Shown: positions 23,144 to 32,757 of the stretch, piece by piece
Layout: every line of letters starts with the position of its first letter
How positions within the stretch are numbered: the first letter of the stretch is position 1
Assembly (NCBI RefSeq): GCF_002705925.1
Contig: NZ_NKRE01000001.1
Location: forward strand, 600,318 to 664,317
Length of the DNA: 64,000 nt
Reading direction: 5' to 3'
Source: Mycobacterium ostraviense
Lineage (GTDB): Bacteria > Actinomycetota > Actinomycetes > Mycobacteriales > Mycobacteriaceae
Program-made: the position numbers and the translations under genes
The notes under the pieces: model-generated
Databases searched by the model: none
Seen by the model: the letters and a program-made list of their open reading frames with translations, nothing else
What the model was told of the DNA's origin: nothing

Positions 23144-25798
23144 ATGGCGCCCGCCGACGTGACGTGGGGAACGGGTCGACCAGTGGCCGATGCCGACCAC
23201 CTCCTCGACGGTTACCGCACCGCGCGAGCCCAGCAAGCTCTCTTCGACCTGCGTGACGGTCCCGGAACCGGCTACGACGAGTTCGTCGACGCCGACGGGA
23301 AGGTGCGGCCAGCCTGGACGGAGCTGGCCGACGCCGTCGCCGAGCGCGGTAGAGCGGGCCTGGACCGGCTGCGCACGGTCGTGCACAGCCTGATCGACCA
23401 CGACGGCATCACCTACACCGGTGCCGATTCCACGCGCGACGAGCACAGCGCCCACGGCCTGGAGCCCGGACCTTGGCGACTGGACACGCTGCCGCTGGTG
23501 GTGTCAGCCGAGGACTGGGCCGTCCTGGAGGGCGGCCTGGTGCAGCGGTCCCGCCTGCTCAATGCCGTGCTGGCGGACCTCTACGGAGCCCGCAGCCTGC
23601 TCACCGAGGGGGTGTTGCCCGCCGAGTTGGTATTCGCCCATCCCGGTTATGTGCGCAGGGCCAACGGGATCACCGTCCCGGGGCACCAACTTTTCCTGCA
23701 CGCCTGCGACCTCAGCCGGATGCCCGACGGCAGCTATCAGGTCAACGCCGACTGGACGCAGGCGCCCTCGGGCGCAGGTTATGCGCTGGCCGACCGGCGG
23801 GTGATCGCCCACGCGATCCCGGACCTGTACGAAAGGATCGCGCCGCGGCCCACGACACCGTTTGCCCAAGCGTTGCGGCTGGCGTTGATCGACGCGGCTC
23901 CCGACGTCGCCCAAGACCCGGTGGTGGTGGTGCTCAGCCCCGGCATCTATTCCGAGACGGCCTTCGATCAGGCGTATCTGGCGACGCTGTTGGGTTTCCC
24001 GCTGGTGGAAAGTGCGGACCTGGTGGTGCGCGACGGCAAGCTGTGGATGCGCTCGCTGGGCACCCTCAAACGCGTCGACGTGGTGTTGCGCCGCGTCGAC
24101 GCCGACTACGCCGACCCGCTGGATCTGCGCGCCGATTCCCGGCTCGGCGTGGTCGGTCTGGTGGAGGCCCAGCACCGCGGCACCGTGACCGTGGTCAATA
24201 CGCTGGGCAGCGGCATCCTGGAAAACCCCGGCCTGCTGCGGTTTCTGCCCGAGCTGGCCCGGCGCTTACTGGGCGAAGAACCATTGCTGCCGACCGCTCC
24301 GGTCTACTGGGGCGGCATCGCCAGTGAACGCTCACACCTGCTGGCCAATCTCTCGTCGCTGCTGGTCAGATCCACAGTCGACAGGAAAACCCTTGCCGGG
24401 CCGGCGCTTTCGTCTCGGCAGCTGGCCGACCTGGCGGCGCGTGTCGAGGCGATGCCGTGGCAGTGGGTCGGCCAGGAGTTGCCGATGTTCTCCTCGGCGC
24501 CCACCGACCACGCCGGGATGCTGACCTCGGCCGGCGTCGGCATGCGGTTGTTCACGGTCGCCCAACGCGCCGGTTATGCGCCGATGATCGGCGGCCTGGG
24601 CTACGTACTGGCGCCCGGCTCGGCCGCATACATGCTGAAATCCGTTGCGGCAAAGGACGTTTGGGTGCGCCCCACGGAGCGGGCGATTGCCGAGGCGGTG
24701 ACGGTCACCACGTTGCCGCCGTCGCTCATGCCACCGGCCAAGACGGGCGCGGGCACCCGTGCGGTCAGCTCCCCGCGGGTGCTGTCGGACCTGTTCTGGA
24801 TGGGGCGTTACGGCGAGCGCGCCGAGAACATGGCGCGGTTGCTGATCGTGGCCCGCGAGCGCTATCACGTCTTCCGTCACCAACAGCACACCGAGGAAAG
24901 CGAGTGCGTGCCGGTGCTCATGGCCGCGCTCGGCCAGATCACCGGCACCGACACCGGAGCCGCTCACGACCACGCCGAGATGATCGCCGTCGCCCCCTCC
25001 ATGCTGTGGTCGATTACCGTGGACCTGGAGCGGCCGGGATCCCTGGTCCAGTCGGTGGAAGGGCTGACGTTGTGTGCCAGGGCGGTGCGCGACCAGCTGT
25101 CCAACGACACCTGGATGGTGCTGGCCGGCGTGGAGCGCGCCGTCGCGTTGCGGTCGGACCCGCCGCAGTCACTCGCCGAGGCCGACGCCCTGCTCGCCGA
25201 GGCTCAGGCGCAGACCTTGGCCGGGATGCTGACGCTGTCCGGGGTGGCCGCCGAGTCGATGGTGCGCGACGCGGGCTGGACGATGATGGACATCGGCAAG
25301 CGGATCGAGCGGGGCCTGTGGCTGACCGCACTGCTGGCAGACACCCTGACCACGGTTCGCGGCGTGGCCGCCGAGCAAACCATCATCGAGTCGACGCTGG
25401 AGGCCTGTGAGTCCTCGGTCAGCTACCGGCGCCGGACCGTGGGCAAGGTCAGCGTCGCCGCGGTGACCGACCTGATGCTGTTCGACCCGCAGAACCCGCG
25501 GTCGCTGGTGTATCAGCTGGAGCGGCTGCGGGCCGACCTCAAGGACCTTCCCGGCTCGTCGGGGTCGTCGCGTCCCGAGCGGATGGTCGACGAGATCAAC
25601 ACCCGGCTGCGCCGCTCGGATCCTGGCGAGCTGGAGGGCGTGGTCGACGGGCGCCGCGCGGAGCTGGCCGACCTGCTGACCGCGATACATGCCGCGCTGC
25701 GCGACGTCGCCGACGTGATCACCGCAACACAGTTGAAGCTGCCCGGGGGCATGCAGCCGCTGTGGGGGCCCGAGGAACGGCGGACGATGCCGGCCTAA
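23144..25798 (+). CDS. Circularly permuted ATP-grasp protein fused to an alpha-E domain (Rv2567-like)
   Basis: The 884-residue protein joins a circularly permuted ATP-grasp domain (about 60-510; RANGITVPGHQLFLHACDLSR, YSETAFDQAYLATLLGFPLVE, VYWGGIASERS) to a C-terminal helical alpha-E domain (about 540-860; LSDLFWMGRYGERAENMARLL, SYRRRTVGKVSVAAVTDLML, LERLRADLKDLPG). The combination is a predicted peptide ligase with its partner, proposed from genome context to make or attach small peptides. The adjoining transglutaminase-like and zinc-peptidase genes are the usual partners. It converges with the next gene; the stop codons overlap by four bases. Confidence 0.9.
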   Translation: MAPADVTWGTGRPVADADHLLDGYRTARAQQALFDLRDGPGTGYDEFVDADGKVRPAWTELADAVAERGRAGLDRLRTVVHSLIDHDGITYTGADSTRDEHSAHGLEPGPWRLDTLPLVVSAEDWAVLEGGLVQRSRLLNAVLADLYGARSLLTEGVLPAELVFAHPGYVRRANGITVPGHQLFLHACDLSRMPDGSYQVNADWTQAPSGAGYALADRRVIAHAIPDLYERIAPRPTTPFAQALRLALIDAAPDVAQDPVVVVLSPGIYSETAFDQAYLATLLGFPLVESADLVVRDGKLWMRSLGTLKRVDVVLRRVDADYADPLDLRADSRLGVVGLVEAQHRGTVTVVNTLGSGILENPGLLRFLPELARRLLGEEPLLPTAPVYWGGIASERSHLLANLSSLLVRSTVDRKTLAGPALSSRQLADLAARVEAMPWQWVGQELPMFSSAPTDHAGMLTSAGVGMRLFTVAQRAGYAPMIGGLGYVLAPGSAAYMLKSVAAKDVWVRPTERAIAEAVTVTTLPPSLMPPAKTGAGTRAVSSPRVLSDLFWMGRYGERAENMARLLIVARERYHVFRHQQHTEESECVPVLMAALGQITGTDTGAAHDHAEMIAVAPSMLWSITVDLERPGSLVQSVEGLTLCARAVRDQLSNDTWMVLAGVERAVALRSDPPQSLAEADALLAEAQAQTLAGMLTLSGVAAESMVRDAGWTMMDIGKRIERGLWLTALLADTLTTVRGVAAEQTIIESTLEACESSVSYRRRTVGKVSVAAVTDLMLFDPQNPRSLVYQLERLRADLKDLPGSSGSSRPERMVDEINTRLRRSDPGELEGVVDGRRAELADLLTAIHAALRDVADVITATQLKLPGGMQPLWGPEERRTMPA

Positions 25799-26832
25799 CC
25801 CGGCCCGGCCGACATCACCTCGTCGATGACGCTATGGATGAACCGCATCTTGTCCAGGACGACGGCCGGCAGCACGAAGGGGTACAGGTCGTCGCGGCCC
25901 ATCGACCGGTTCACCATGTTCAGCGACCACGACAACGGCAGCCACATGTCGATGATGGCGGGAAAAGCGCTGGGGCCCAATGCCGGCCGGTCGAAGGTTG
26001 CCGACGCCGGGGCAAAACCGCACCAGGCCGCGGTGTCCAGGGCATCGCGGATGTGCAGGTAGTGGGCAAACGTCTCGGCCCAATCCTCGGCGGGGTGCAT
26101 GGCCGCATACGACGACACATAGCTGTCCTGCCAACCCGGCGGTGCGCCGTCGCGGTAATGCCGGTCCAGCGCCTGCTGGTAGTCGGCGTCCGGGTCGCCG
26201 AACAACTCGGTGAACCGCGCTCGGTAGTCGCCGGACGGGTCGATCAGCCGGTAGAAGTAGTAGTGCCCGATCTCGTGGCGGAAGTGGCCGAGCAGGGTCC
26301 GGTACGGCTCGTCCATCTCTACCCGCAGCTGTTCGCGGTGGACGTCGTCGCCCTCGGCCAGGTCCAGTGTGATGACGCCGTCGGCGTGTCCGGTGATCAC
26401 CTGCTCGTGCGCACTGGACAACAGCCGAAACGCCAGCCCGTGGTCCGGATCCTCGTCGCGTCCGACGATCGGCAGCTTCAGCTCGTGCAGCTCCGCCAGC
26501 AGCCGCCGTTTGGCGGCCTCCGCGCGGGCGAACCCGGCCAGACCCACGGTGTCGTTGTCATTGGGCCGCTCGATGGTCAGCGCGCACGACGCGCACAGCC
26601 CCTCTTCGTGGTCGACGGGAATGAGCCAATTGCATTGGGCCAGATGAAGATTCGTGCACAGTTGATACTCGTCTGCGGGCACCGCCCCGGTGTGCCCGGT
26701 GGCGCCGCGCTCGGCGATCACCAGCAGTGCCATCTGGTCGAGAGAAAAACCCAGCGCACTGCCGCAGGACAGGCACACGGAGTTCTCGAAGGTCAGGCGC
26801 TGGCCGCAGCGCGGACAGTGGAAGTCACGCAT
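25795..26832 (-). CDS. Zinc-ribbon putative metallopeptidase (Rv2568c-like)
   Basis: This protein is about 345 residues from the ATG at 26832; GTG 26844 is four codons further upstream. The N-terminal zinc ribbon is FHCPRCGQRL then VCLSCGSALG, with a further pair in CTNLHLAQCNW and GLCASCAL. The catalytic part has FRHEIGHYYFYRLI, a HExxH motif, so it is probably an active metallopeptidase. The ordering with the ATP-grasp/alpha-E and transglutaminase genes is conserved in actinobacteria. Substrate unknown. Confidence 0.85.
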   Translation of the reverse strand: MRDFHCPRCGQRLTFENSVCLSCGSALGFSLDQMALLVIAERGATGHTGAVPADEYQLCTNLHLAQCNWLIPVDHEEGLCASCALTIERPNDNDTVGLAGFARAEAAKRRLLAELHELKLPIVGRDEDPDHGLAFRLLSSAHEQVITGHADGVITLDLAEGDDVHREQLRVEMDEPYRTLLGHFRHEIGHYYFYRLIDPSGDYRARFTELFGDPDADYQQALDRHYRDGAPPGWQDSYVSSYAAMHPAEDWAETFAHYLHIRDALDTAAWCGFAPASATFDRPALGPSAFPAIIDMWLPLSWSLNMVNRSMGRDDLYPFVLPAVVLDKMRFIHSVIDEVMSAGPG

Positions 26833-27781
26833 CGAGCGCATCACCGCCGAACGGCACGACGTCGACGCCGACGTCGATCACGGTGTGCTCGGAGTTGGTG
26901 TAGATGATGCCGCGCAACGGCGGCACGTCCGCGTAATCACGGCCACGGCCGACCACGATGTAACGCTCGTCGATCAGTTGGTCGTTGGTGGGATCGAGGC
27001 CCAGCCATTCGAACTGACCCGGCTGTTGGGGCGTCCACACCGCGGTCCAGGCATGGGTAGCGTCAGTACCGATCATCCGATCCTTTCCCGGCGGCGGGTC
27101 GGTAGCCAGATAACCGGACACGTAACAGGCTGCCAGCCCGTTGGCGCGCAGGCAGGCGATCGCCAGTCTGGCGAAGTCTTGGCATACCCCTTCCCGGGCG
27201 GCTAGCACCTGGTCGACTTTGGTGGAGACGGTGGTCGACCCGGAACGGTAGGTGAAGTCGGTATAGATCCGCGTCGTCAGCTCGCGCAGTACCTCGACCA
27301 ACGGGCGGCCCGGAACGAAGCTGGGAGCGGCGTACTTTCGCACCTCGTCGGTGATCTCCGGCGGGTCCAAGTCCAGCGCGAAGTCGACTGCCAGCGCACC
27401 CCGCGGCGCACCCGGCCGGGCGGCCTCCCACGGCTGCAGCGCCGGACCGCTGGTGTAGAGCCCGAAGGCCGGCGGCGCCACGTCGACGATGGAGTCGCCG
27501 GTAATGGTCAGGGACCGGTGCGGTTGGGTGACATGAAAATACGAACTGATGTTGCCGTAGGTGTCCCGGCTGGTGGAGCTGTCGGCGGGGGCGGGATCGA
27601 TGGTCAGCTGGTGTGCGACACAGCGCTGGCGCGACGAGCTGCGCGGGGTGAGAAACCCGCGGCCGTAGGAGCTGGTCACCACGTCGGAGTAGCGGTATTC
27701 GGTGCGGTGCGTGACTCGATAACGCTTGACGGCCGGCGAGTCGAACCGCGCGTCAGAAGGCCCATCAAACGGCAGGGACAA
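26825..27781 (-). CDS. Transglutaminase-like cysteine protease (Rv2569c-like)
   Basis: The catalytic triad is visible: Cys in REGVCQDFARLAIACLRANG, His in DATHAWTAVW and Asp in GLDPTNDQLIDERYI. The N-terminal beta domain reads YRVTHRTEYRYSDVV. I chose the TTG at 27781 because AGGAG lies seven bases upstream, giving 318 residues; an in-frame codon at 27823 is possible. The stop overlaps the metallopeptidase start. The family probably hydrolyses or transfers peptide amides made by the ATP-grasp partner. Bases 27782-27903 hold no further gene. Confidence 0.88.
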   Translation of the reverse strand: MSLPFDGPSDARFDSPAVKRYRVTHRTEYRYSDVVTSSYGRGFLTPRSSSRQRCVAHQLTIDPAPADSSTSRDTYGNISSYFHVTQPHRSLTITGDSIVDVAPPAFGLYTSGPALQPWEAARPGAPRGALAVDFALDLDPPEITDEVRKYAAPSFVPGRPLVEVLRELTTRIYTDFTYRSGSTTVSTKVDQVLAAREGVCQDFARLAIACLRANGLAACYVSGYLATDPPPGKDRMIGTDATHAWTAVWTPQQPGQFEWLGLDPTNDQLIDERYIVVGRGRDYADVPPLRGIIYTNSEHTVIDVGVDVVPFGGDALDA

Positions 27782-27903
27782 TAGTTCGCTCCTGACTTCT
27801 CGACGCCCAACCCGCGGCCCCACGCCGGCCGCGGGACGAATCCCGCACCACCGGCACCCTATCGCCGAACACCAGCACGCCGTCCCGAAGGAGCCGGCAG
27901 ACC

Positions 27904-28959
27904 TTACCTTCGCGGGCTGGGGAGGTCGATCAGCTCCTGTAGGTCGTCGGCGCAGGCGCAGACGATGTCGGCGAGTACCACCTGATTCTTGTCGCGGGCC
28001 CCGGCTTCCAGTTCCCCTGCGCGGTCTCTGGCGGCGGTCGCGTGTGCGCTGGCCGCCGCGGGTTCGTTGTCGGCAAGGGCCATGCCTGCGGCGAGCTCGG
28101 TCAGGGCGATGTGCAGCGGACGCGGGACTTGCCCCTGGTGAAGCCGGGTGACCGCACGAGATAGCTGCAGCACGCCGCTGACCAGCATCGCCAATCGCGC
28201 CGACTGTTGTTCGATGACGAGCGAGGTGTTGCGCGCAGTCCAGCGGCGCGGAGCTCTGGTGGCCACGACCGCGGTGGTGCGGGCCTCGCCCAGCCTGCTG
28301 AGCTGGTCATGCAGCCGGTCGAACGCTGACATCGGCCAGTCCGCAGCGGCGCTGGAAGGATCATCCAGCACGTCGGCCACCTCGACCAGCGTGTCGTGCA
28401 GGGCCGCCAACACATCGGCGCGGGCATCGCACAGGATCTGCACCGGGTCGGGCGGAAACAACAGCACGGCGAACACCAGAGCCAGGCCACCGCCGATGAC
28501 CGCGTCGAACAGCCGCTCGGCTACTACACCGGCGGTATCGGCGAATACCAGCACCAGCACCGACGACACCGCGGTCTGGTTGACGAACATCAGGCCTTGG
28601 GCAATGAAGCCGCGTCCGCTCAGCACCGCGACGCACAGCGCGACGAAGACTGCCACCGTCATAGTGGTCGGTCCGGTGCCCAGAAGCGCGTGCACCCCGG
28701 CTCCCAGCACGATCCCCAGAGCCACCCCGATGATCATCTGCGCCGCGCGTCGGGCCCGCAGAACATTGGTCGCCGACATGCACACCACGGCCGAGATCGG
28801 CGCGAAGAACGGCTGCCGGTGGTGCAGCAGGTCATGGGTCAAATACCAGGCCAAGCCGGCGGCCACCGAGGTCTGGGTGATCGGCCACACCACGGCACGC
28901 AGCCGCTGCACTGCCGCGGGGCCGCCGTCAGCCACCAGGGCAAGCCGCGAAGTCCTCAT
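27904..28959 (-). CDS. FUSC-family aromatic-acid-exporter-like membrane protein (Rv2571c-like)
   Basis: This 351-residue protein has five or six transmembrane helices in the first half, including QTSVAAGLAWYL, QPFFAPISAVVCMSA, IIGVALGIVLGAGVHALLG, TVAVFVALCVAVLSG, NQTAVSSVLVLVFAD and FDAVIGGGLALVFAVLLFP. A cytoplasmic helical half follows (ADVLAALHDTLVEVADVL, SRLGEARTTAVVATRAP). The fold matches FUSC/ArAE proteins, which export aromatic or other organic acids. The substrate is unknown. It is downstream of aspS on the same strand with a 52-base gap. Confidence 0.82.
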   Translation of the reverse strand: MRTSRLALVADGGPAAVQRLRAVVWPITQTSVAAGLAWYLTHDLLHHRQPFFAPISAVVCMSATNVLRARRAAQMIIGVALGIVLGAGVHALLGTGPTTMTVAVFVALCVAVLSGRGFIAQGLMFVNQTAVSSVLVLVFADTAGVVAERLFDAVIGGGLALVFAVLLFPPDPVQILCDARADVLAALHDTLVEVADVLDDPSSAAADWPMSAFDRLHDQLSRLGEARTTAVVATRAPRRWTARNTSLVIEQQSARLAMLVSGVLQLSRAVTRLHQGQVPRPLHIALTELAAGMALADNEPAAASAHATAARDRAGELEAGARDKNQVVLADIVCACADDLQELIDLPSPRR

Positions 28960-29011
28960 CAGGCTTGCTTACCGCAGGGCGGAACGCGCCCTACAGCCGC
29001 GTAGGCCAACG

Positions 29012-30796
29012 CTAGGCCCGGTCAACCGGTTTGGGCTTGGCGTCAATTCCGGATTCCTTGCGCTGCTGGGCGGTGATCGGGGCGGGCGCGTTGGTCAGCG
29101 GGTCGACGCCGCCGCCGGTCTTGGGGAACGCGATCACCTCACGGATCGAGTCGGCCCCGGTCAGCAGCGCCGTGATCCGGTCCCAACCGAACGCGATCCC
29201 GCCATGTGGCGGGGCACCAAACATGAAGGCTTCCAACAGGAAACCGAACTTCTCTTCCGCCTCCGCCTTGTCCAGACCCATCACCGCGAACACCCGCTCC
29301 TGGACGTCGCGGCGGTGGATACGCACCGAGCCGCCGCCGATCTCGTGGCCGTTGCAGACGATGTCGTAGGCGTCGGCCAGCACGCTGCCCGGATCGGAGT
29401 CGATGCGGTCCTCGAACTCGGGCTTGGGCGCGGTGAACGCGTGGTGCACCGCCGTCCACGCCCCCGAGCCGACCGCGACGTCACCGGCGGCCGTGGCCTC
29501 GTCGGCGGGCTCGAACAGTGGCGGATCGACCACCCAGACGAACGCCCAGGCATCGGGGTCGATGAGGTCGAGCCGGTGGGCGATCTCGCTGCGCGCCGCC
29601 CCCAGCAGGGCCCGCGACGACTTCGGCGGTCCCGCCGAGAAGAAGATGCAGTCGCCGGGTTGGGCGCCGACATGGCCGGCCAGACCGTCGCGTTCACTAT
29701 CGGACAGGTTCTTGGCCACCGGGCCACCCAGCGTGCCGTCCTCGCCGACCAGCACGTAGGCCAGCCCGCGGTGCCCGCGCTGTTTGGCCCACTCCTGCCA
29801 GCCGTCCAGCGTCCGGCGCGGCTGCGACGCCCCACCGGGCATCACCACGGCGCCGACGTACGGCGCCTGGAAAACGCGAAATGTGGTGTCTTTGAAGAAC
29901 TCCGTACACTCGACAAGCTCGACACCGAACCGCATGTCGGGTTTGTCGGATCCGAAGCGCCGCATGGCGTCGGCGTAGCTGATCCGCGGGATCGGCGTCG
30001 GAATCCGGTAGCCGATCAACTCCCATAGCGCCGTCAGGATCTCCTCGGAAATCGCGATGACGTCTTCGGCGTCAACGAAACTCAGCTCCATGTCGAGCTG
30101 GGTGAATTCGGGTTGGCGGTCGGCGCGGAAATCCTCGTCCCGGTAGCAGCGGGCGATCTGGTAGTAGCGCTCCATCCCGGCCACCATCAGCAACTGCTTG
30201 AACAGCTGCGGGCTCTGCGGCAAAGCGTAGAACGAGCCGGGGTGCAACCGGGCCGGCACCAGGAAGTCGCGCGCCCCTTCGGGGGTGGAGCGGGTGATCG
30301 TCGGGGTTTCGATCTCGACGAAGTCGTGCCGCGCCAGCACGTCGCGGGCTGCGGCATTGACTTTGGAGCGCAATCGAATTGCCGACGCCGGGCCGTCGCG
30401 GCGCAGGTCGAGGTAGCGGTATTTCAACCGCAGCTCCTCCCCCGCGGGCTCGTCGAGCTGGAACGGCAGCGGCGCGCATTCGCCGAGCACCGTCAGTGAG
30501 TTCGCGTTGACTTCGACATCGCCGGTAGCGATCTCGGGGTTGGCGTTGCCTTCCGGGCGGATATCGACGACACCGGAGACCGCGACGCAGAACTCGGCCC
30601 GCAGCCGGTGCGCCTGAGCCAGCACTTGAGTGTCCTGGGGGTCGCGGAAGACGACCTGCGCCACGCCGGAGGCGTCGCGCAGATCGATGAAGATGACCCC
30701 GCCGTGGTCGCGGCGCCGAGCCACCCAGCCGGCCAACGTCACCTGCTGCCCGGCGTCGCGATCCCGTAGTGAACCAGCGCCGTGGCTGCGCAGCAC
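29012..30796 (-). CDS. aspS: Aspartyl-tRNA synthetase
   Basis: AspS charges tRNA-Asp; many actinobacterial enzymes also charge tRNA-Asn, corrected by GatCAB. The 594-residue bacterial type has the OB-fold anticodon domain (GDAGQ-like [25 protein letters not shown]), class II motif 2 ([20 protein letters not shown]), the GAD insertion domain and motif 3 ([15 protein letters not shown]). I chose the GTG at 30796 with AAAGGGAG just upstream; GTG 30811 would add five residues. Confidence 0.96.
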   Translation of the reverse strand: MLRSHGAGSLRDRDAGQQVTLAGWVARRRDHGGVIFIDLRDASGVAQVVFRDPQDTQVLAQAHRLRAEFCVAVSGVVDIRPEGNANPEIATGDVEVNANSLTVLGECAPLPFQLDEPAGEELRLKYRYLDLRRDGPASAIRLRSKVNAAARDVLARHDFVEIETPTITRSTPEGARDFLVPARLHPGSFYALPQSPQLFKQLLMVAGMERYYQIARCYRDEDFRADRQPEFTQLDMELSFVDAEDVIAISEEILTALWELIGYRIPTPIPRISYADAMRRFGSDKPDMRFGVELVECTEFFKDTTFRVFQAPYVGAVVMPGGASQPRRTLDGWQEWAKQRGHRGLAYVLVGEDGTLGGPVAKNLSDSERDGLAGHVGAQPGDCIFFSAGPPKSSRALLGAARSEIAHRLDLIDPDAWAFVWVVDPPLFEPADEATAAGDVAVGSGAWTAVHHAFTAPKPEFEDRIDSDPGSVLADAYDIVCNGHEIGGGSVRIHRRDVQERVFAVMGLDKAEAEEKFGFLLEAFMFGAPPHGGIAFGWDRITALLTGADSIREVIAFPKTGGGVDPLTNAPAPITAQQRKESGIDAKPKPVDRA

Positions 30797-30837
30797 AAGA
30801 CTCCCTTTCACGCGGTCGGAATGACTGCCCAGTCTAA

Positions 30838-31767
30838 ATGGCCGCCGCCGTGGCCCGACGAACCCGGTACTTTTGGCTCATCGCATCCAACATCGCTGTG
30901 GTCGGTCCCGGCGCCGTCGGCACGACGGTCGCCGCGCTCCTGCACGCGGCCGGGCACCGGGTGCTGCTGTGCGGCCACACCCCTCGGGACGGCATCGAAC
31001 TGCGGCCCGATGGCGCGGAACCCATCGTGGTGCCCGGCCCGGTACACACCGACCCTGCCGACATCGGCGGCCCGGTCGAGGTGGTGATCCTGGCGGTCAA
31101 AGCCACCCAGAACGAGGATGCACACGGCTGGCTGGCCCGCCTCTGCGACCAGCGCACCGTGGTGGCCGTGCTGCAGAACGGGGTGGAACAGGTCGAGCAG
31201 GTGCAGCCGCACTGCCGGTCGTCGACCGTCGTGCCCGGCAGCGTGTGGTTTTCCGCCGAGACCCAACCGCAAGGCTGGGTGCGGTTGCGCGGCGAGGCCG
31301 CGCTGGTGCTGCCGACCGGGGCGACGGCGGAAGCCCTGGCCGAACTGCTGCGTGGCGCGGGCGCCCGGGTGGACTGCGACCCCGATTTCACCACCGTGCT
31401 GTGGCGCAAGCTGGTGCTCAACGCGCTGGCCGGATTGATGGCGCTGTCCGGGCGGCGGTCCGGAATGTTCCGCCGCGACGACGTTGCCGCGTTGTCCCGC
31501 CGCTATGTCGCCGAATGCCTGGCGGTCGCGCGCGCCGAGGGTGCCCGGCTCGGCGACGACGCGGTCGAGGAGATGGTGAATCTGTTCCGGTCGGCTCCCG
31601 AAGACATGGGCACCTCGATCCTGGCCGACCGCGAAGCGCACCGACGTCTGGAGTGGGACCTGCGCAACGGCGTGATCGTCCGCAAGGCCCGGGCTCACGG
31701 GCTGGCGACCCCGATCAGCGATGTGCTGGTGCCGCTGTTGGCCGCGGCCAGCGACGGCCCGGGTTGA
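30838..31767 (+). CDS. Ketopantoate reductase-like protein (PanE/ApbA, Rv2573-like)
   Basis: PanE reduces 2-dehydropantoate to pantoate with NADPH for coenzyme A synthesis. The 309-residue protein has the Rossmann start [21 protein letters not shown] (split: nucleotide motif at about 20-30), [23 protein letters not shown], and a C-terminal helical domain with [16 protein letters not shown], the catalytic Lys and Asn region, and [20 protein letters not shown]. Residues 1-16 before the Rossmann fold look non-conserved, so the true start may be further in. It is divergent from aspS. Confidence 0.85.
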   Translation: MAAAVARRTRYFWLIASNIAVVGPGAVGTTVAALLHAAGHRVLLCGHTPRDGIELRPDGAEPIVVPGPVHTDPADIGGPVEVVILAVKATQNEDAHGWLARLCDQRTVVAVLQNGVEQVEQVQPHCRSSTVVPGSVWFSAETQPQGWVRLRGEAALVLPTGATAEALAELLRGAGARVDCDPDFTTVLWRKLVLNALAGLMALSGRRSGMFRRDDVAALSRRYVAECLAVARAEGARLGDDAVEEMVNLFRSAPEDMGTSILADREAHRRLEWDLRNGVIVRKARAHGLATPISDVLVPLLAAASDGPG

Positions 31768-31872
31768 CCGATCGGTCATCGTGAAGCGCCGCGCGTAGGT
31801 TTCGGTTATCGTCCGAGTCAAAGAAGCGATTGTCTTTGTCGCGGTGAAAGCTGGTACATAGCGGTGGGTTTC

Positions 31873-31921
31873 GGGCACCATCGAAGTTCGATTACATCGT
31901 GCGGACGGTGCCCAAGTCCGC
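31873..31921 (+). promoter_or_regulatory. Overlapping inverted repeats upstream of a small peptide gene
   Basis: GGGCACC at 31873-31879 pairs with GGTGCCC at 31907-31913. GCGGAC at 31901-31906 pairs with GTCCGC at 31916-31921, and the two pairings exclude each other. Inside the first loop ATCGAAGTTCGAT (31880-31892) is a 6-1-6 palindrome that could bind a dimeric regulator. The block ends 33 bases before the start at 31955. Whether it acts at DNA or RNA level cannot be decided here. The rest of 31768-31954 shows no gene. Confidence 0.5.
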
Positions 31922-31954
31922 ACTGACATCAGCTATGCGAACGGGAGTTTCCAC

Positions 31955-32155
31955 ATGACGGATCGCAAGGTCGGACTCAAGCCGGTCGGCGCCGGGATCG
32001 CCATTGCAGCGATGGGTGTCGCGGCCGCTGCCGTCCTCAGTCACGACGAGAACGACCGCACACACGCGACAACCCACGAGGTCTTGTTTCAAGAGACGCA
32101 CGCGTCGATCCGCTCGGCGTGCTTCCCGATTGTCGCCGACAACATCCCCGACTGA
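31955..32155 (+). CDS. Small peptide with N-terminal hydrophobic segment; [HY]-E-x-L-F family member 1
   Basis: This 66-residue product starts at an ATG with GGGAG six bases upstream. Residues 1-10 are polar and basic, 12-29 form an alanine-rich hydrophobic segment (AGIAIAAMGVAAAAVLS), and 30-40 are charged. The last 26 residues contain H41-E-x-L-F45 and then F57, followed by PIV and an acidic end. The spacing from F45 to F57 matches two other small genes at 35002 and 38750. One cysteine (C56) precedes F57. It lies between core genes (PanE-like and Rv2574-like) where I recall none in M. tuberculosis. It could be an exported peptide or a precursor; the function is unknown. Confidence 0.6.
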   Translation: MTDRKVGLKPVGAGIAIAAMGVAAAAVLSHDENDRTHATTHEVLFQETHASIRSACFPIVADNIPD

Positions 32156-32199
32156 GAGACCAATCAACGGCCGACATGGCTGTGGCTAATGTCTAACCC

Positions 32200-32715
32200 G
32201 TGTTTCCCTGCGAGCGCGTCGGGCTGACCTTTCTCGACCCGGATTCCGATGAGGCGCCCTACCTGTTCCGCAACAGCGTCGACCTGAGCATCACCCCGGA
32301 GCAGCTGTTCGAGGTGCTCGTCGACGCGGACGCCTGGCCGCGCTGGGCGTCGGCGATCAAGAAGGTGACCTGGACCAGTCCGCAGCCCTTTCACGTCGGC
32401 ACCACCCGCACCGTCGACATGCACGGGGGTATGGAAGCCAATGAAGAATTTCTGGTCTGGGAACCGGGGCGCCGCATGGCATTTCGGTTCAACGAATGCT
32501 CGAACCAGGCGGTCGCCGCGTTCGCCGAGGATTACCGCGTCGAGGTCATCCCCGGTGGCTGCCGGCTCACCTGGACCATGGCACAAAAGCCCGCCGGCCC
32601 GGCGGTCCTGGGCATGTTCTTGTTCCGGCCGCTGCTGAACCTGGCGCTGCGCCGGTTTCTTGCCAACCTGCGCAGGTACACCGACGCGCGGTTCGCCACC
32701 GGGAGGCAGGGTTAG
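32200..32715 (+). CDS. SRPBCC (START/Bet v1-fold) family protein, Rv2574-like
   Basis: This 171-residue protein is a polyketide-cyclase/SRPBCC-type ligand-binding fold. It has a start segment FRNSVDLSITPEQLFEVLVDADAWPRWASAIKKVTW (typical helix-grip beginning), a central MHGGMEANEEFLVWEPGRRMAFRF, and EDYRVEVIPGGCRLTWTMAQKP, ending with a long amphipathic helix. The start is a GTG at 32200. It precedes the metallopeptidase gene by 42 bases. The ligand is unknown. Confidence 0.85.
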   Translation: MFPCERVGLTFLDPDSDEAPYLFRNSVDLSITPEQLFEVLVDADAWPRWASAIKKVTWTSPQPFHVGTTRTVDMHGGMEANEEFLVWEPGRRMAFRFNECSNQAVAAFAEDYRVEVIPGGCRLTWTMAQKPAGPAVLGMFLFRPLLNLALRRFLANLRRYTDARFATGRQG

Positions 32716-32757
32716 GCTGGTTCGACCCGGTAGGCGGTCGGGATTGGGGAGCACGCG

